Source: JANOYY01 sp043720395
GTDB lineage: Bacteria > Actinomycetota > Acidimicrobiia > Acidimicrobiales > JANYDT01
Reading direction: 5' to 3'
Assembly: GCA_043720395.1 (NCBI GenBank)
Contig: JAYSSR010000038.1
Span: forward strand, 124,001 to 188,000
Length of the DNA stretch: 64,000 nucleotides
Made by a program: the position numbers and the translations under genes. The notes beneath the pieces were generated by a model. It made no database searches, was not told the DNA's origin, and worked only from the letters and a program-made list of their open reading frames with translations. Shown one piece after another: positions 15,281-23,914 of the stretch (positions are counted from its first letter, which is position 1; each line of letters opens with the position of its first letter).

Positions 15281-16672
15281 ATGGCCCAGTCGCTTGATGA
15301 TTACCGCCGCCGTTCCGGCTCTGCCGCGAGCGGTTCCGGCGCGCCCAACGGCTCGGTGCGGCTGTTGCCTCACAACCTGGAGGCCGAGGAGTCACTGGTT
15401 GGTGCCATGTTGCTCAGCCGCGACGCGATTGCATCGGCGGCAGAGATCTGTTCGAGCGCCGACTTCTACAAGCCCGCGCACGGCCACATCTTCGACGCGG
15501 TGCTGTCGCTCTACGCGCAGGCCGCACCGGCCGACCCCGTCACGGTCGCCGATGAACTGCGGCGCGCGGGGCTGCTCGACATGATCGGTGGTTCGTCTGC
15601 ACTTGTCGGGCTCCAGGCCGGCACGCCTACGACCACCAACGCCGCCCACTACGCCCGCATCGTCGAAGAACACGCTCTCCTGCGGCGTCTGATTTCCGTC
15701 GCAGGTGAGATCGCAGAGATGGGCTATTCGCTGCCCGACGACATCACCGCGGCGGTCGATCGCGCCGAAGCCATGGTGTTCGAGGTCGCTGAGCGCCGAA
15801 CGTCCGACACGATGGCATCGATCCGCGACCTGCTCGGCCAGAACCTCGACCGGTTGGAAATGCTCTACGAACGGGGTGAGTCGATCACCGGCGTCCCGTC
15901 GGGCTACCTCGACCTCGATGAGCAGCTCAATGGCCTGCAACCGAACGCGTTGTACATCGTTGGTGCCCGACCCGCGATGGGCAAGTCAGCCTTCGCGCTG
16001 GGCATGGCCGCGCACGCGGCGCTGGAGAAGAAACGTCCGGTGCTGTTCTTCTCGTTGGAAATGAGCCATCTGGAGCTCACGCAGCGTTTGCTGTGCTCGG
16101 ATGCGAAGGTCGACTCGCTGCGCATGCGCAACGGCAAACTGCTGGCCGACGACTGGCCCAAGATCACCAACGCCGTAGCCCGACTGGCCGACGCCCCGAT
16201 CTACATCGACGACAACCCGCGGCTCACCGTCATGGAAATCCGCGGCAAGGCCCGTCGGTTGAAGGCCAAGCTCGGCGACCTCGGCCTCATCGTGATCGAC
16301 TACCTCCAGCTCATGACCGGTCGGACCAATGCGGAGAACCGTCAGGTCGAAGTCTCGGAGATCTCCCGCGGCCTGAAGATCCTGGCCCGTGAACTTGAGG
16401 TGCCGGTCGTGGCGCTCAGCCAGTTATCTCGTACGTTGGAATCACGGGCAGACAAGCGTCCGATGCTGTCCGATCTGCGTGAATCCGGCTCACTAGAACA
16501 GGACGCCGACGTCGTCATGTTCTTATATCGTGATGAGGTCTATAACCCCGAGTCACCCGACCGTGGGACGGCCGAGATCATCGTTGCCAAGCACCGTTCT
16601 GGCCCGGTCGGCTCGACACGTCTCGCATTCCTCGACCACTACACCAAGTTCGCCAACATGGCCCGGACCTGA
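15281..16672 (+). CDS. dnaB: Replicative DNA helicase DnaB
   Basis: 463 residues, the 5'-3' hexameric helicase of the replication fork. The N-terminal domain (about 20-120) that contacts primase begins LLPHNLEAEESLVGAMLLS; the RecA-like core has Walker A GARPAMGKS, Walker B LIVIDYLQLM, and the motifs LSQLSRTLESRADKRP and LRESGSLEQDADVV near the C-terminus. No intein interrupts the Walker A or other conserved sites, unlike several mycobacterial dnaB genes. The ATG at 15281 gives the normal length; a TTG at 15197 would add 28 unlikely residues. A 71-bp nested repeat follows 21 bases after the stop. Confidence 0.96.
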   Translation: MAQSLDDYRRRSGSAASGSGAPNGSVRLLPHNLEAEESLVGAMLLSRDAIASAAEICSSADFYKPAHGHIFDAVLSLYAQAAPADPVTVADELRRAGLLDMIGGSSALVGLQAGTPTTTNAAHYARIVEEHALLRRLISVAGEIAEMGYSLPDDITAAVDRAEAMVFEVAERRTSDTMASIRDLLGQNLDRLEMLYERGESITGVPSGYLDLDEQLNGLQPNALYIVGARPAMGKSAFALGMAAHAALEKKRPVLFFSLEMSHLELTQRLLCSDAKVDSLRMRNGKLLADDWPKITNAVARLADAPIYIDDNPRLTVMEIRGKARRLKAKLGDLGLIVIDYLQLMTGRTNAENRQVEVSEISRGLKILARELEVPVVALSQLSRTLESRADKRPMLSDLRESGSLEQDADVVMFLYRDEVYNPESPDRGTAEIIVAKHRSGPVGSTRLAFLDHYTKFANMART

Positions 16673-16693
16673 CCGCAGCGCCCACTTGACGTT

Positions 16694-16764
16694 GTGGCCC
16701 CGAATCGGTCACCGCGGCCCCAAATCGGCCCGATCTAAGGCCACGGTGACCGATTTGAGGCCAC
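16694..16764. repeat. 71-bp nested inverted repeat, copy 1 (dnaB / CDF transporter)
   Basis: Four related 13-mers lie as two direct and two inverted units: 16696-16708, 16716-16728, 16730-16742 and 16750-16762 (GGCC..AATCGG and its complement). The outer arms 16695-16714 and 16744-16763 match at 18 of 20 positions. It lies between convergent genes, so it may end transcription from both sides. A second copy at 32207-32277 agrees at 65 of 71 positions. Confidence 0.85.
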
Positions 16765-16783
16765 GCTCAAGCCCGGGGAAGAG

Positions 16784-17710
16784 TCAAGTCCGAGACGGGT
16801 CGTACAGGGCGGGCTCGATATAGATGAGCGTCGCCTGCGGGCACGCCGAGCGAATGTTTGCCTCGATGTCGTCGATCGCGGCCGCCACCGCCGAGAACGA
16901 CATCGCCTCGTTGAATTCAACCTTGGCCGTAACCAGCAGCGTGTCCGGACCCAGGTGAACCGTTCGCGAGTGGATGAACCGCGACACGAGGGGCGTGTGG
17001 TCTATGGCCGTCCGGATTGCCTTTTTGGCCTCGGGCGAGGCGGCCTCCCCGAGCAGGAAGCTGCGCATTTCGATGATCAGGATCACGGCGATGACGCCCA
17101 GCAGTACGCCGATCGCAATCGTGCCGTACGCGTCGAAGAGAGCGTTGTCGGTCGCCATCGTGAGCAGCGTCGCACCGAGGGCGATGATGAGTCCGAGCAG
17201 CGCCCCGGAGTCCTCGAGCAAGAGGACTGGTAGTTCCGGGACCTTCGCGTGGCGGATGAATGACCACCAGGACTGCGAGCCCTTGAGCGGACGCGACTCA
17301 GCAACGGCGGTCTTGAACGAGAAGGTTTCAAGGATGATGGCGACAACGAGGATCCCGATGGCGACAAGGGGCTTCTCGATTTCGTGTGGGTGGTTCAGCT
17401 TCGAGAATCCTTCATAGAGGGCGAACAGCGAGCCCATCGAGAACAGGATGAGTGCCACGACGAACGACCAGAAGTACCGGGTCATGCCGTACCCGAATTC
17501 GTGGTCTTCGTCCTCCGCCCGCTTGGCCTGTCGGCCGCCGAGCAGCAGGAGTGCCTGGTTGGTCGTGTCGGCCAGCGAGTGCCCGGACTCGGCCAGCAGC
17601 GACGACGATCCGGTGATCAGAAAGCCGACGAATTTTGCGATTGAGATGCCGAAGTTCGCGACAAGTGCCGCAAGGATTGCTTTGGTGCCGTGGCCCTCGT
17701 GGGTGCTCAT
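16784..17710 (-). CDS. Cation diffusion facilitator (CDF) family metal transporter
   Basis: 308 residues, an inner-membrane antiporter expected to export divalent metal such as zinc or cobalt against protons. Six helices precede a cytoplasmic domain (about 215-305). Metal-site residues of the family are seen in helix 2 as ESGHSLADTTNQ (HxxxD) and in helix 5 as DAYGTIAIGVLLG (DxxxT, in place of the usual DxxxD/HxxxD). The variant GHSLADTTNQALL resembles the ZitB/YdfM-like actinobacterial branch. A hairpin GGCGGA-GTCAT-TCCGCC lies at 17727-17743 in its leader. It diverges from the ABC importer operon. Confidence 0.88.
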   Translation of the reverse strand: MSTHEGHGTKAILAALVANFGISIAKFVGFLITGSSSLLAESGHSLADTTNQALLLLGGRQAKRAEDEDHEFGYGMTRYFWSFVVALILFSMGSLFALYEGFSKLNHPHEIEKPLVAIGILVVAIILETFSFKTAVAESRPLKGSQSWWSFIRHAKVPELPVLLLEDSGALLGLIIALGATLLTMATDNALFDAYGTIAIGVLLGVIAVILIIEMRSFLLGEAASPEAKKAIRTAIDHTPLVSRFIHSRTVHLGPDTLLVTAKVEFNEAMSFSAVAAAIDDIEANIRSACPQATLIYIEPALYDPSRT

Positions 17711-17875
17711 GAGCGGGAGACGTTAGTGGCGGAGTCATTCCGCCAGGTATCCTGAAGGCGTCTCATCAGCCAGGTCTGAATCGGTTCGTTCACCACCCGT
17801 TGGGCGGCGTCCCCGGAAATCGAAACGGCTGTTGCGGTGCCGCCGCTGGCACCGTCCCTCCCCGTTGGAATCCCC

Positions 17876-18673
17876 ATGAACAACTCCGGCCTTGCGATCC
17901 ATGTCCACGCGGTCACGAAATCATTTGCCACAAAGGCGGGAGTGGTCGATGCCCTTGCCGACACGTCGCTAGAAATCGAGCCCGGTGAGATCGTGGTGCT
18001 CATCGGGGCCAGCGGATGTGGGAAGACGACGCTGCTTCGCTGCATAGCCGGGCTCGAATCGCCGAGCAGTGGAACGATCACCGTCGGCCGCGAAACTCCC
18101 GCTGCGGCTCGGTCGAACCGTCATATCGGCTTCGTTCCGCAAGACCCGGCGCTGCTCCCTTGGCGCAGCGTCCTCGCGAACACGACGCTGCTCACGGAGG
18201 TCAACACGGGGCCGCTGCCCGCCGATCGCCCGGACCCGATGACGCTGCTCGCTGCAGTCGGGCTCAAGGGTTTTGAGCACGCCCGCCCGCACGAACTTTC
18301 TGGAGGAATGCGCCAGCGCGTTGCGCTCGCCCGTGCGTTTGCCACCGGTGCCCCCGTGCTCCTTATGGACGAGCCCTTCGCAGCCCTCGACGAGATCACC
18401 CGCGCCGACATGCGGACGCTGCTCTTGGACCTGTGGCGCGACCGACGTCCGACGGTCGTGTTCACGACCCACTCGCTGGAGGAGGCGGTCCTGCTCGCCG
18501 ACCGCGTCGTCGTGATGGGCAGGCGACCCGGACGAATCCTGGCCGAGATCCCGGTCGCGTTGGAACGACCGGCCCCAGACGACGTCACCGATGACCCCCG
18601 CTATTTGGACGCCTTGCGTCGAGTTCGCCGAGCGCTCCACGATGCGCGGTTACTGGCTGGAGCAGCGTCATGA
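17876..18673 (+). CDS. ABC importer ATPase (nitrate/sulfonate/taurine/thiamine-precursor type)
   Basis: 265 residues. Walker A is GASGCGKTT, the signature motif is LSGGMRQR, Walker B is VLLMDEPFAALDE and the switch histidine is in FTTHS. The close spacing and the FAALDEITRADMR stretch are typical of SsuB/TauB/ThiZ-like importers. It starts a three-gene operon with permease and binding protein. The ATG at 17876 gives the usual family start; a GTG 13 codons earlier is possible. The 165-base spacer to the divergent CDF gene must hold both promoters; I found no convincing riboswitch there. Confidence 0.92.
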   Translation: MNNSGLAIHVHAVTKSFATKAGVVDALADTSLEIEPGEIVVLIGASGCGKTTLLRCIAGLESPSSGTITVGRETPAAARSNRHIGFVPQDPALLPWRSVLANTTLLTEVNTGPLPADRPDPMTLLAAVGLKGFEHARPHELSGGMRQRVALARAFATGAPVLLMDEPFAALDEITRADMRTLLLDLWRDRRPTVVFTTHSLEEAVLLADRVVVMGRRPGRILAEIPVALERPAPDDVTDDPRYLDALRRVRRALHDARLLAGAAS

Positions 18674-19440
18674 ACCGGCGAACCCTTGCGCCCGTCGTGG
18701 GGGTTGCGGCCCTCCTCGCCGTCTGGGAGCTCTTCGTGCGGGTGTTCCGTGTGGCGAGTTACAAGCTGCCTCGACCGAGTGCGATCGTCGCTGAACTTCG
18801 CGACCATTGGTCGGTCTACGTCCGAGAGGCGTGGCCGTCCATTGTGGTGATGCTTGGCGGCCTGGCAATCGCGCTGGTCCTTGCCGGGGTCGTCGCGGCC
18901 TTACTCGCACATAGCTCGTTCGCCGAACGGGCGGTCACCCCGTTGGCCGTGTTCGTGCAGGTCACGCCGCTCTACGCCTACGTCACGGTGGTGTTGCTCT
19001 GGGTCGGATTCGGCGTGCGAGCCGTCGTCACGATGATTGCAATCGTCTCGTTCCCGCCCTTCCTGATGAACCTCACCGCAGGTTTTCGCGATGTCGACGC
19101 AAGCGCACTGGAGCTCTTGCGCAGCGTCGACGCCAGCCGCTGGGAGATCTTCCGGCGACTCCGGGTGCCGAGCGCGCTCCCGCAGTTCTTCAGCGCACTG
19201 AAGGTGTCGAGCGGGCTTGCACTCGTCGGAGTCGCAATCGGCGAGCCAGGCGCGTTCGTGGAGCACGGAATTGGTTTGATGTTGCGACGTGCTGCCGCAG
19301 CGGGTAATGATGGGGTTCCCCAGCTGTGGGGTTGCATCTTCGTGCTTGGTCTTATTGGTTCGTTCGCCTATGTGGCGATCTCGGGAATCGAAAGGGCTGC
19401 GTTGCGCTGGCACAGCTCGTCCGCCGACTTACGTCGGTAA
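18670..19440 (+). CDS. ABC importer permease (SsuC/ThiX-like)
   Basis: 256 residues with about six membrane helices and the binding-protein-dependent transport signature in ELLRSVDASRWEIFRRLRVPSALP, the EAA loop that docks on the ATPase. LPRPSAI near the N-terminus is common to nitrate/sulfonate/taurine and HMP-precursor permeases. The ATG overlaps the ATPase stop (ATGA), which indicates translational coupling. The predicted substrate is a small anion or heterocycle; the sequence does not decide. Confidence 0.9.
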   Translation: MNRRTLAPVVGVAALLAVWELFVRVFRVASYKLPRPSAIVAELRDHWSVYVREAWPSIVVMLGGLAIALVLAGVVAALLAHSSFAERAVTPLAVFVQVTPLYAYVTVVLLWVGFGVRAVVTMIAIVSFPPFLMNLTAGFRDVDASALELLRSVDASRWEIFRRLRVPSALPQFFSALKVSSGLALVGVAIGEPGAFVEHGIGLMLRRAAAAGNDGVPQLWGCIFVLGLIGSFAYVAISGIERAALRWHSSSADLRR

Positions 19441-19525
19441 TCGAAGTTTCCAACGCGCCCGCTCCAGACCGTCAGACATCGATCGATGCCGACGTTGAAG
19501 CGTCGCACCTGAACCGGAGTCCACG

Positions 19526-20719
19526 ATGTCTCTCAAACCCCCCACCCTGCTCGCTCTCGGCGCAGTCGCGCTGCTCGCCCTGCGCGTCCCCTCTGCGAAT
19601 GCCGCCACGAACAAGACCACGAAGCGAGTTGCTCCGAAGGTCACCACAACGGTCGCGACACCAACCACAAAGGCACCTGGGCCGACCGCGACCGTCGCTC
19701 CGGCCGGTGTGAGCACGTCCGGCATCTCCGCCGAGCGGTGCGCCGCCAACAAGAAGGCAGGCAAGATCACGTACCTGTCCGGTTTCGATTACGCGGCGTC
19801 CGCGTCAATCGTCGAGATGATCGTGGCCGACGCCAAGGGATACTTCACGAAGATGTGCCTCGATGTGGACGTGAAGGCCAGCTTCTCGACAGCGAACTAC
19901 GGATTGGTTGCGGACAATAAGGCCCAGTTCGCCTCGGCTGGCAGCTATGCCGAGTTGCTCAAGCAGACGCCGAAGGACGCCTCGCTGGTCATGGTGTACA
20001 ACCTCGGCAAGACCGCGATTGACGGCCTGATGGTGCGCGACGACGTCATCAAGGGTCTGCGGGATCTGCGTGGGAAGACGATCGGCGTGAAGGGGGAGTT
20101 GCCTCCCTCGATTGCGGCCATGTTGTTCAAGAGCTCGGGGCTCAAGCAGGGGATCGACTACACGACCGTGCCCGTGGATGGCTTCAACCCGCTCGCCCAC
20201 TTCCAACTCCCGATCGACGCGCTTCCCGGCTTCAAGTCCAACGAGCCCGGCCAGCTCGACCGCGCGAACTTCAACTACAAGCTGTTCGACCCCACGGCGT
20301 ATGGCATCTCCGGCTCGTTCGCGAACGTCTATACGAACGCCAAGTTCCTGAAGGAGAACCCGACCGCTGCGCAAGACTTCGTTCGAGCCGCACTTCGAGG
20401 CTACGCCGACGCCGCCGCGAACCCGGATGAGGCAACAGCGCTCGCCGTGAAGCGCATCAATGCGAACGGCAACCAGAACTTCCTCTCGCCGGTCGGGGAG
20501 GGTTACCGCTGGAAGGTGGAACTGAAGATCGTGGCAGCGAACACGCCGAAGAGTACGGCCATCGGATTGATCATTCCGAAGCTGCTCCAAGACCAGGTCG
20601 ACGACTACACCGCGGCTGGCGTGTTCGCGTCGAAGCCGTCGATTGCCGGGAGCTACGACGATTCGATCGTGAAATCCGTCGTGGACTCCTCGAACAAGGT
20701 GATCTGGCCGACGAGTTGA
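19526..20719 (+). CDS. ABC importer substrate-binding protein (NMT1/SsuA-like)
   Basis: 397 residues. A signal peptide (about 1-26, ending at NA-A) leads into a Thr/Lys/Pro linker of about 40 residues and then an NMT1-like binding fold, recognised from YLSGFDYAASASIVEMIVADAKGYF and LRGKTIGVKGELPP. The signal peptide has no lipobox cysteine, which is unusual for an actinobacterial binding protein; anchoring could rely on the linker or the permease. It is 85 bases after the permease gene. The wording of the family (NMT1/THI5-like) allows a thiamine precursor as ligand, but alkylsulfonates are as likely. Confidence 0.88.
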   Translation: MSLKPPTLLALGAVALLALRVPSANAATNKTTKRVAPKVTTTVATPTTKAPGPTATVAPAGVSTSGISAERCAANKKAGKITYLSGFDYAASASIVEMIVADAKGYFTKMCLDVDVKASFSTANYGLVADNKAQFASAGSYAELLKQTPKDASLVMVYNLGKTAIDGLMVRDDVIKGLRDLRGKTIGVKGELPPSIAAMLFKSSGLKQGIDYTTVPVDGFNPLAHFQLPIDALPGFKSNEPGQLDRANFNYKLFDPTAYGISGSFANVYTNAKFLKENPTAAQDFVRAALRGYADAAANPDEATALAVKRINANGNQNFLSPVGEGYRWKVELKIVAANTPKSTAIGLIIPKLLQDQVDDYTAAGVFASKPSIAGSYDDSIVKSVVDSSNKVIWPTS

Positions 20720-20740
20720 GCCCCTGACAAGTGAGCATGC

Positions 20741-21007
20741 TCACTGCACCAAGGACGCCACCGACCAGACGAAGATAATGAGACCGAAGACGGCCATCGC
20801 CATCGTCTGGCCACGTCGGAGGACCCGCGGTGGCGACGTCGGCTCACCGCTGCTTGGCCGGGGCACGTTGCCGGACTTCCCTCGACGCGCCCTGGGGTCG
20901 CGTCGAGGCGCTGCCGGCGGCCGGAGCAGGGCGGCCACGTTGCCTACGCAGAGTGCGGCACCCAACGCGGCAATGAGACCCTGCAAGAGGGCAATTCCTC
21001 CGAACAC
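20741..21007 (-). CDS. Small protein with two membrane helices, unknown function
   Basis: 88 residues from a GTG start: an N-terminal helix (GIALLQGLIAALGAALCVGNVAAL), an Arg/Pro-rich cytoplasmic loop and a C-terminal helix (MAMAVFGLIIFVWSVASLV). The hydrophobic-basic-hydrophobic layout argues for a real gene, as opposed to chance. It converges with the binding-protein gene after 21 bases. No family is recognised. Confidence 0.55.
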   Translation of the reverse strand: MFGGIALLQGLIAALGAALCVGNVAALLRPPAAPRRDPRARRGKSGNVPRPSSGEPTSPPRVLRRGQTMAMAVFGLIIFVWSVASLVQ

Positions 21008-21101
21008 GGCGTCAAACTACCTGCTGGCGAGGGACCCATTGCTTGGACGGTCATCGGATCGTGACCGACATGAAACCTCCCCGAAACGCGTGGCCGGTAC
21101 C

Positions 21102-21365
21102 GTGAGCAGGGTGTCGACTGCGCAGCCCTCTGCCGAGCTTGACGCCTTGGACGTCGCGGAACTGGTCCTCGGTCCGCGCGAGGAGGCGATGCTTGAGGTC
21201 CTCCGCGCCCAGGCGGGCCGGGTTGTCACCCGAACACAGCTCGCCAGGGTTGCCGGTCTTTCGGTGTCGTCGCGGCGACTCGACGTGCACCTCGTGAACG
21301 TCCGCCGCGTCGTCGGCGCGGAGAACCTCACCAACGTCCGAAGCCGCGGCTGGATGCTCAACTGA
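21102..21365 (+). CDS. Stand-alone winged-helix DNA-binding protein (OmpR/PhoB output domain)
   Basis: 87 residues that form only the C-terminal DNA-binding domain of OmpR-type response regulators: LVLGPREEAMLEVLRAQAGRVVTRTQLARVAG, then the recognition helix segment RRLDVHLVNVRRVV and the wing RSRGWML. There is no receiver domain and no kinase nearby. GTG codons at 21102 and 21111 are both possible starts. It could act as a small regulator of the neighbouring etfD gene, which begins 50 bases downstream; this is inference from position. Confidence 0.7.
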   Translation: MSRVSTAQPSAELDALDVAELVLGPREEAMLEVLRAQAGRVVTRTQLARVAGLSVSSRRLDVHLVNVRRVVGAENLTNVRSRGWMLN

Positions 21366-21415
21366 TCGATCGAAGTCTTCGTTGATCCGAAGCGCACCAA
21401 CTAACGTGACCGCCC

Positions 21416-23668
21416 ATGGCCGCGACCCCTGCGCACTCAAGTACCGAAGGCGTTCCCGCCACGAAAGCACGCCGCTCACCGAGCCAATTGGCGCTGCTCG
21501 TCGGCTTGGTGATGGCGGTGGTCACAGCGGTGTCCGGGATCGTCGGTGCGCTCGCCCAGCAGCACGGCGACTCGGACGTCAGTCGGCGCGTCTTCGGCAA
21601 CATTCCATCCGCGGTGCAGGCCGGGTTCTACACGATTCTGCCGCTTATGTTCCTCGCCGGTGCCTGGCTGTTCTCGCTTCGCGTTCGCAACTGGGAACGC
21701 GGCGCACCCGACAACCGTCGGACCACGAAGGCCAATGCGCCGCGTCGTATGGCCGACTTCCGTTCGGGCGTCTATATGAAGACGCTGATGCGCGATCCGG
21801 CCGCGGGGATCATGCACTCGATGATCTACTTCGGCTTCATCGGCTTGTTCGCCGTCACAACAGTGCTTGAAATCGACCATCAGATGCCGAACGCTCTGAA
21901 GTTCTTGCACGGGGGCGTCTACAAGGCATACTCATCGTTCGGTGACGCTGCGGGGCTCGTGTTCACCGGGGGAATTTTGTGGGCGATCATCCGGCGCTAC
22001 GTGCAGCGTCCCTATCGCATTCGGATCAAAAGCCGCCCGGAAGATGCGGTGATTCTCGGGACATTCCTCACGATTGGCGTCTCGGGCTTCCTCTCCGAAG
22101 GGCTTCGGATATCGATCGCAGGTCGTCCCGACTTCGAGAAGTTCAGTTTCATCGGCTACCCGCTGTCGGCCGCGTTTGATTCGAATGCGAACCTTGCCGG
22201 GTGGCATCAGGCAGTGTGGGGCCTCCACGTCGTTGCGTTCGTCGCGTTCCTCGTGATCCTTCCGATCACCAAGCTCCGCCACATGTTCACGAGCCCGCTG
22301 AACATGTACCTGAAGGATCGCGAGCGCCCGAAGGGTGCCATGCGGCCGATGCCGAATCTCATGGAGACGTCACTCGAATCCTTCGGGGCGTCGACCATCG
22401 AGGACTTCACCTGGAAGCAGTTGCTCGACACCGACGCCTGCACGATGTGTGGACGCTGCACGGCAGTATGTCCGGCGCATGCCACCGGGAAGCCGTTGGA
22501 CCCGCGCGAGATCGTGCTCAAGATCGGCACGGTGATGGCGCTGTCGGGACCGAACCATGGCAACACAAAAACCGTGAGCCCGCCGGTGTCGGTCGACCGC
22601 GAGATCACCGTGACCTCATCGAGTGTGTTCGAACGCATTACCGCGGATGAGATCTGGGCCTGTACAACTTGTAAGGCCTGCGACGAAGTTTGCCCGGTCA
22701 ATATCGAAATCCTCGACAAAATCCTCGACATGCGCCGCTATCTGTCGCTGATGGAGTCCAACTTTCCCGCGGAGCTTGGCAACGCGTACCGGTCAATGGA
22801 GAACTCGGGCAATCCGTGGGGCATCGGCCAGAACGAGCGCCTGGCCTGGGCAAAGGATCTCAACATCGCGGTCGCCGAGCCGGGTTCGCCGATCGAGCAG
22901 GAGTACCTGTACTGGGTCGGGTGCGCGGGCAGCTTCGACGACAAGAACAAGAAGGTCAGCGAGGCAACGGCCAAACTCTTGCAGCGAGCGGGCATCGACT
23001 TCGCAGTACTTGGCCCGAACGAGCAGTGCACCGGCGACCCCGCGCGTCGCTCCGGGAACGAGTACGTGTTCCAGATGCTTGCCATGGCGAATGTGGAATC
23101 GCTCAATGGCATGGGTGTGAAGAAGATCATCACGCAGTGCCCGCACTGCTTCAACACGCTGCTCAACGAGTACCCACAACTCGGCGGCCACTTCGAGGTG
23201 GTCCATCACAGTCAACTGCTCGAAGAACTCATCGCCGACGGCCGTCTCGACCTTGCGAACGCGTCGCTCGACGAGCGCATCGTGTACCACGACTCCTGCT
23301 ACCTGGGTCGTCACAACGACATCTACGCGGCACCACGCAAGGTACTCGGGTCGCTGAAGGGCATTTCGATCATCGAGGCACCGCGCAACGGTACGAAGGG
23401 CATGTGCTGCGGTGCCGGCGGAGCGCGCATGTTCATGGAGGAGAACGTCGGCACAAAGGTGAACGACGAACGTTCGCAGGAACTTATCGACACGGGTGCC
23501 CAGCGCGTCGCCACCGCCTGTCCCTTCTGCTACATCATGATGGACGACGGTGTGAAGGCCAACGGACGCGACGATGTCGTCGTCAAGGACATATCGATGC
23601 ACCTCCTCGAAGCCATCGAGCGTGGCGAGGCGGACCAGACTTCTCCTCCCGTGCACATCGGCCTTTAA
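21416..23668 (+). CDS. EtfD-like membrane Fe-S oxidoreductase (electron-transfer flavoprotein:menaquinone)
   Basis: 750 residues. The N-terminal half is a membrane domain of about six helices similar to the nitrate reductase gamma subunit (heme b). It is followed by two 4Fe-4S motifs (CTMCGRCTAVCP and CTTCKACDEVCP) and two CCG cysteine-rich domains (YWVGCAGS ... CPHCFNTL and HDSCYLGRHN ... MCCGAGGARMF ... CPFCYIMM), as in heterodisulfide reductase HdrD/E. Mycobacterial EtfD (Rv0338c) has this layout and passes electrons from acyl-CoA dehydrogenases through ETF to menaquinone during fatty-acid oxidation. That role fits the many acyl-CoA genes in this window. Mycobacterial EtfD is longer, about 880 residues. 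Confidence 0.88.
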   Translation: MAATPAHSSTEGVPATKARRSPSQLALLVGLVMAVVTAVSGIVGALAQQHGDSDVSRRVFGNIPSAVQAGFYTILPLMFLAGAWLFSLRVRNWERGAPDNRRTTKANAPRRMADFRSGVYMKTLMRDPAAGIMHSMIYFGFIGLFAVTTVLEIDHQMPNALKFLHGGVYKAYSSFGDAAGLVFTGGILWAIIRRYVQRPYRIRIKSRPEDAVILGTFLTIGVSGFLSEGLRISIAGRPDFEKFSFIGYPLSAAFDSNANLAGWHQAVWGLHVVAFVAFLVILPITKLRHMFTSPLNMYLKDRERPKGAMRPMPNLMETSLESFGASTIEDFTWKQLLDTDACTMCGRCTAVCPAHATGKPLDPREIVLKIGTVMALSGPNHGNTKTVSPPVSVDREITVTSSSVFERITADEIWACTTCKACDEVCPVNIEILDKILDMRRYLSLMESNFPAELGNAYRSMENSGNPWGIGQNERLAWAKDLNIAVAEPGSPIEQEYLYWVGCAGSFDDKNKKVSEATAKLLQRAGIDFAVLGPNEQCTGDPARRSGNEYVFQMLAMANVESLNGMGVKKIITQCPHCFNTLLNEYPQLGGHFEVVHHSQLLEELIADGRLDLANASLDERIVYHDSCYLGRHNDIYAAPRKVLGSLKGISIIEAPRNGTKGMCCGAGGARMFMEENVGTKVNDERSQELIDTGAQRVATACPFCYIMMDDGVKANGRDDVVVKDISMHLLEAIERGEADQTSPPVHIGL

Positions 23669-23752
23669 GAGTTCTTCCCCGTGGGCTCAGCCCCGTGAAC
23701 CCCAAAAACCACCCTTCATTGGGTCGCACGCCTACTGTGAACGCTGACGCGC

Positions 23753-23775
23753 GACTCATCGCTGAATGATGAGTC
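23753..23775 (+). terminator. Stem-loop after etfD-like gene
   Basis: GACTCATC-GCTGAAT-GATGAGTC forms a perfect 8-bp stem with a 7-base loop, about 85 bases after the stop and well before the next gene's ribosome site. No T tract follows. Confidence 0.5.
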
Positions 23776-23914
23776 AAACGAGCAATGTCGGTGCACTTTT
23801 CGGTCACCGTACACTTTCACCTAGTGAGGACGCATTGACGTTCCGGCTGTAGTTGGTCACGGCGCCGGGACTGAGCGAGCGTGAACCCGCCCTCCGACAC
23901 GAAGGAATGGATTC

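Noticed and set aside
16694..16764. Terminal inverted repeats of an insertion sequence
   Set aside because: Only 71 bp, internally nested, no transposase or target duplication seen.
17711..17875. Thiamine (TPP) riboswitch before the ABC importer
   Set aside because: The importer type suggests it, but the conserved CTGAGA and the paired thi-box sequence are not found on either strand.
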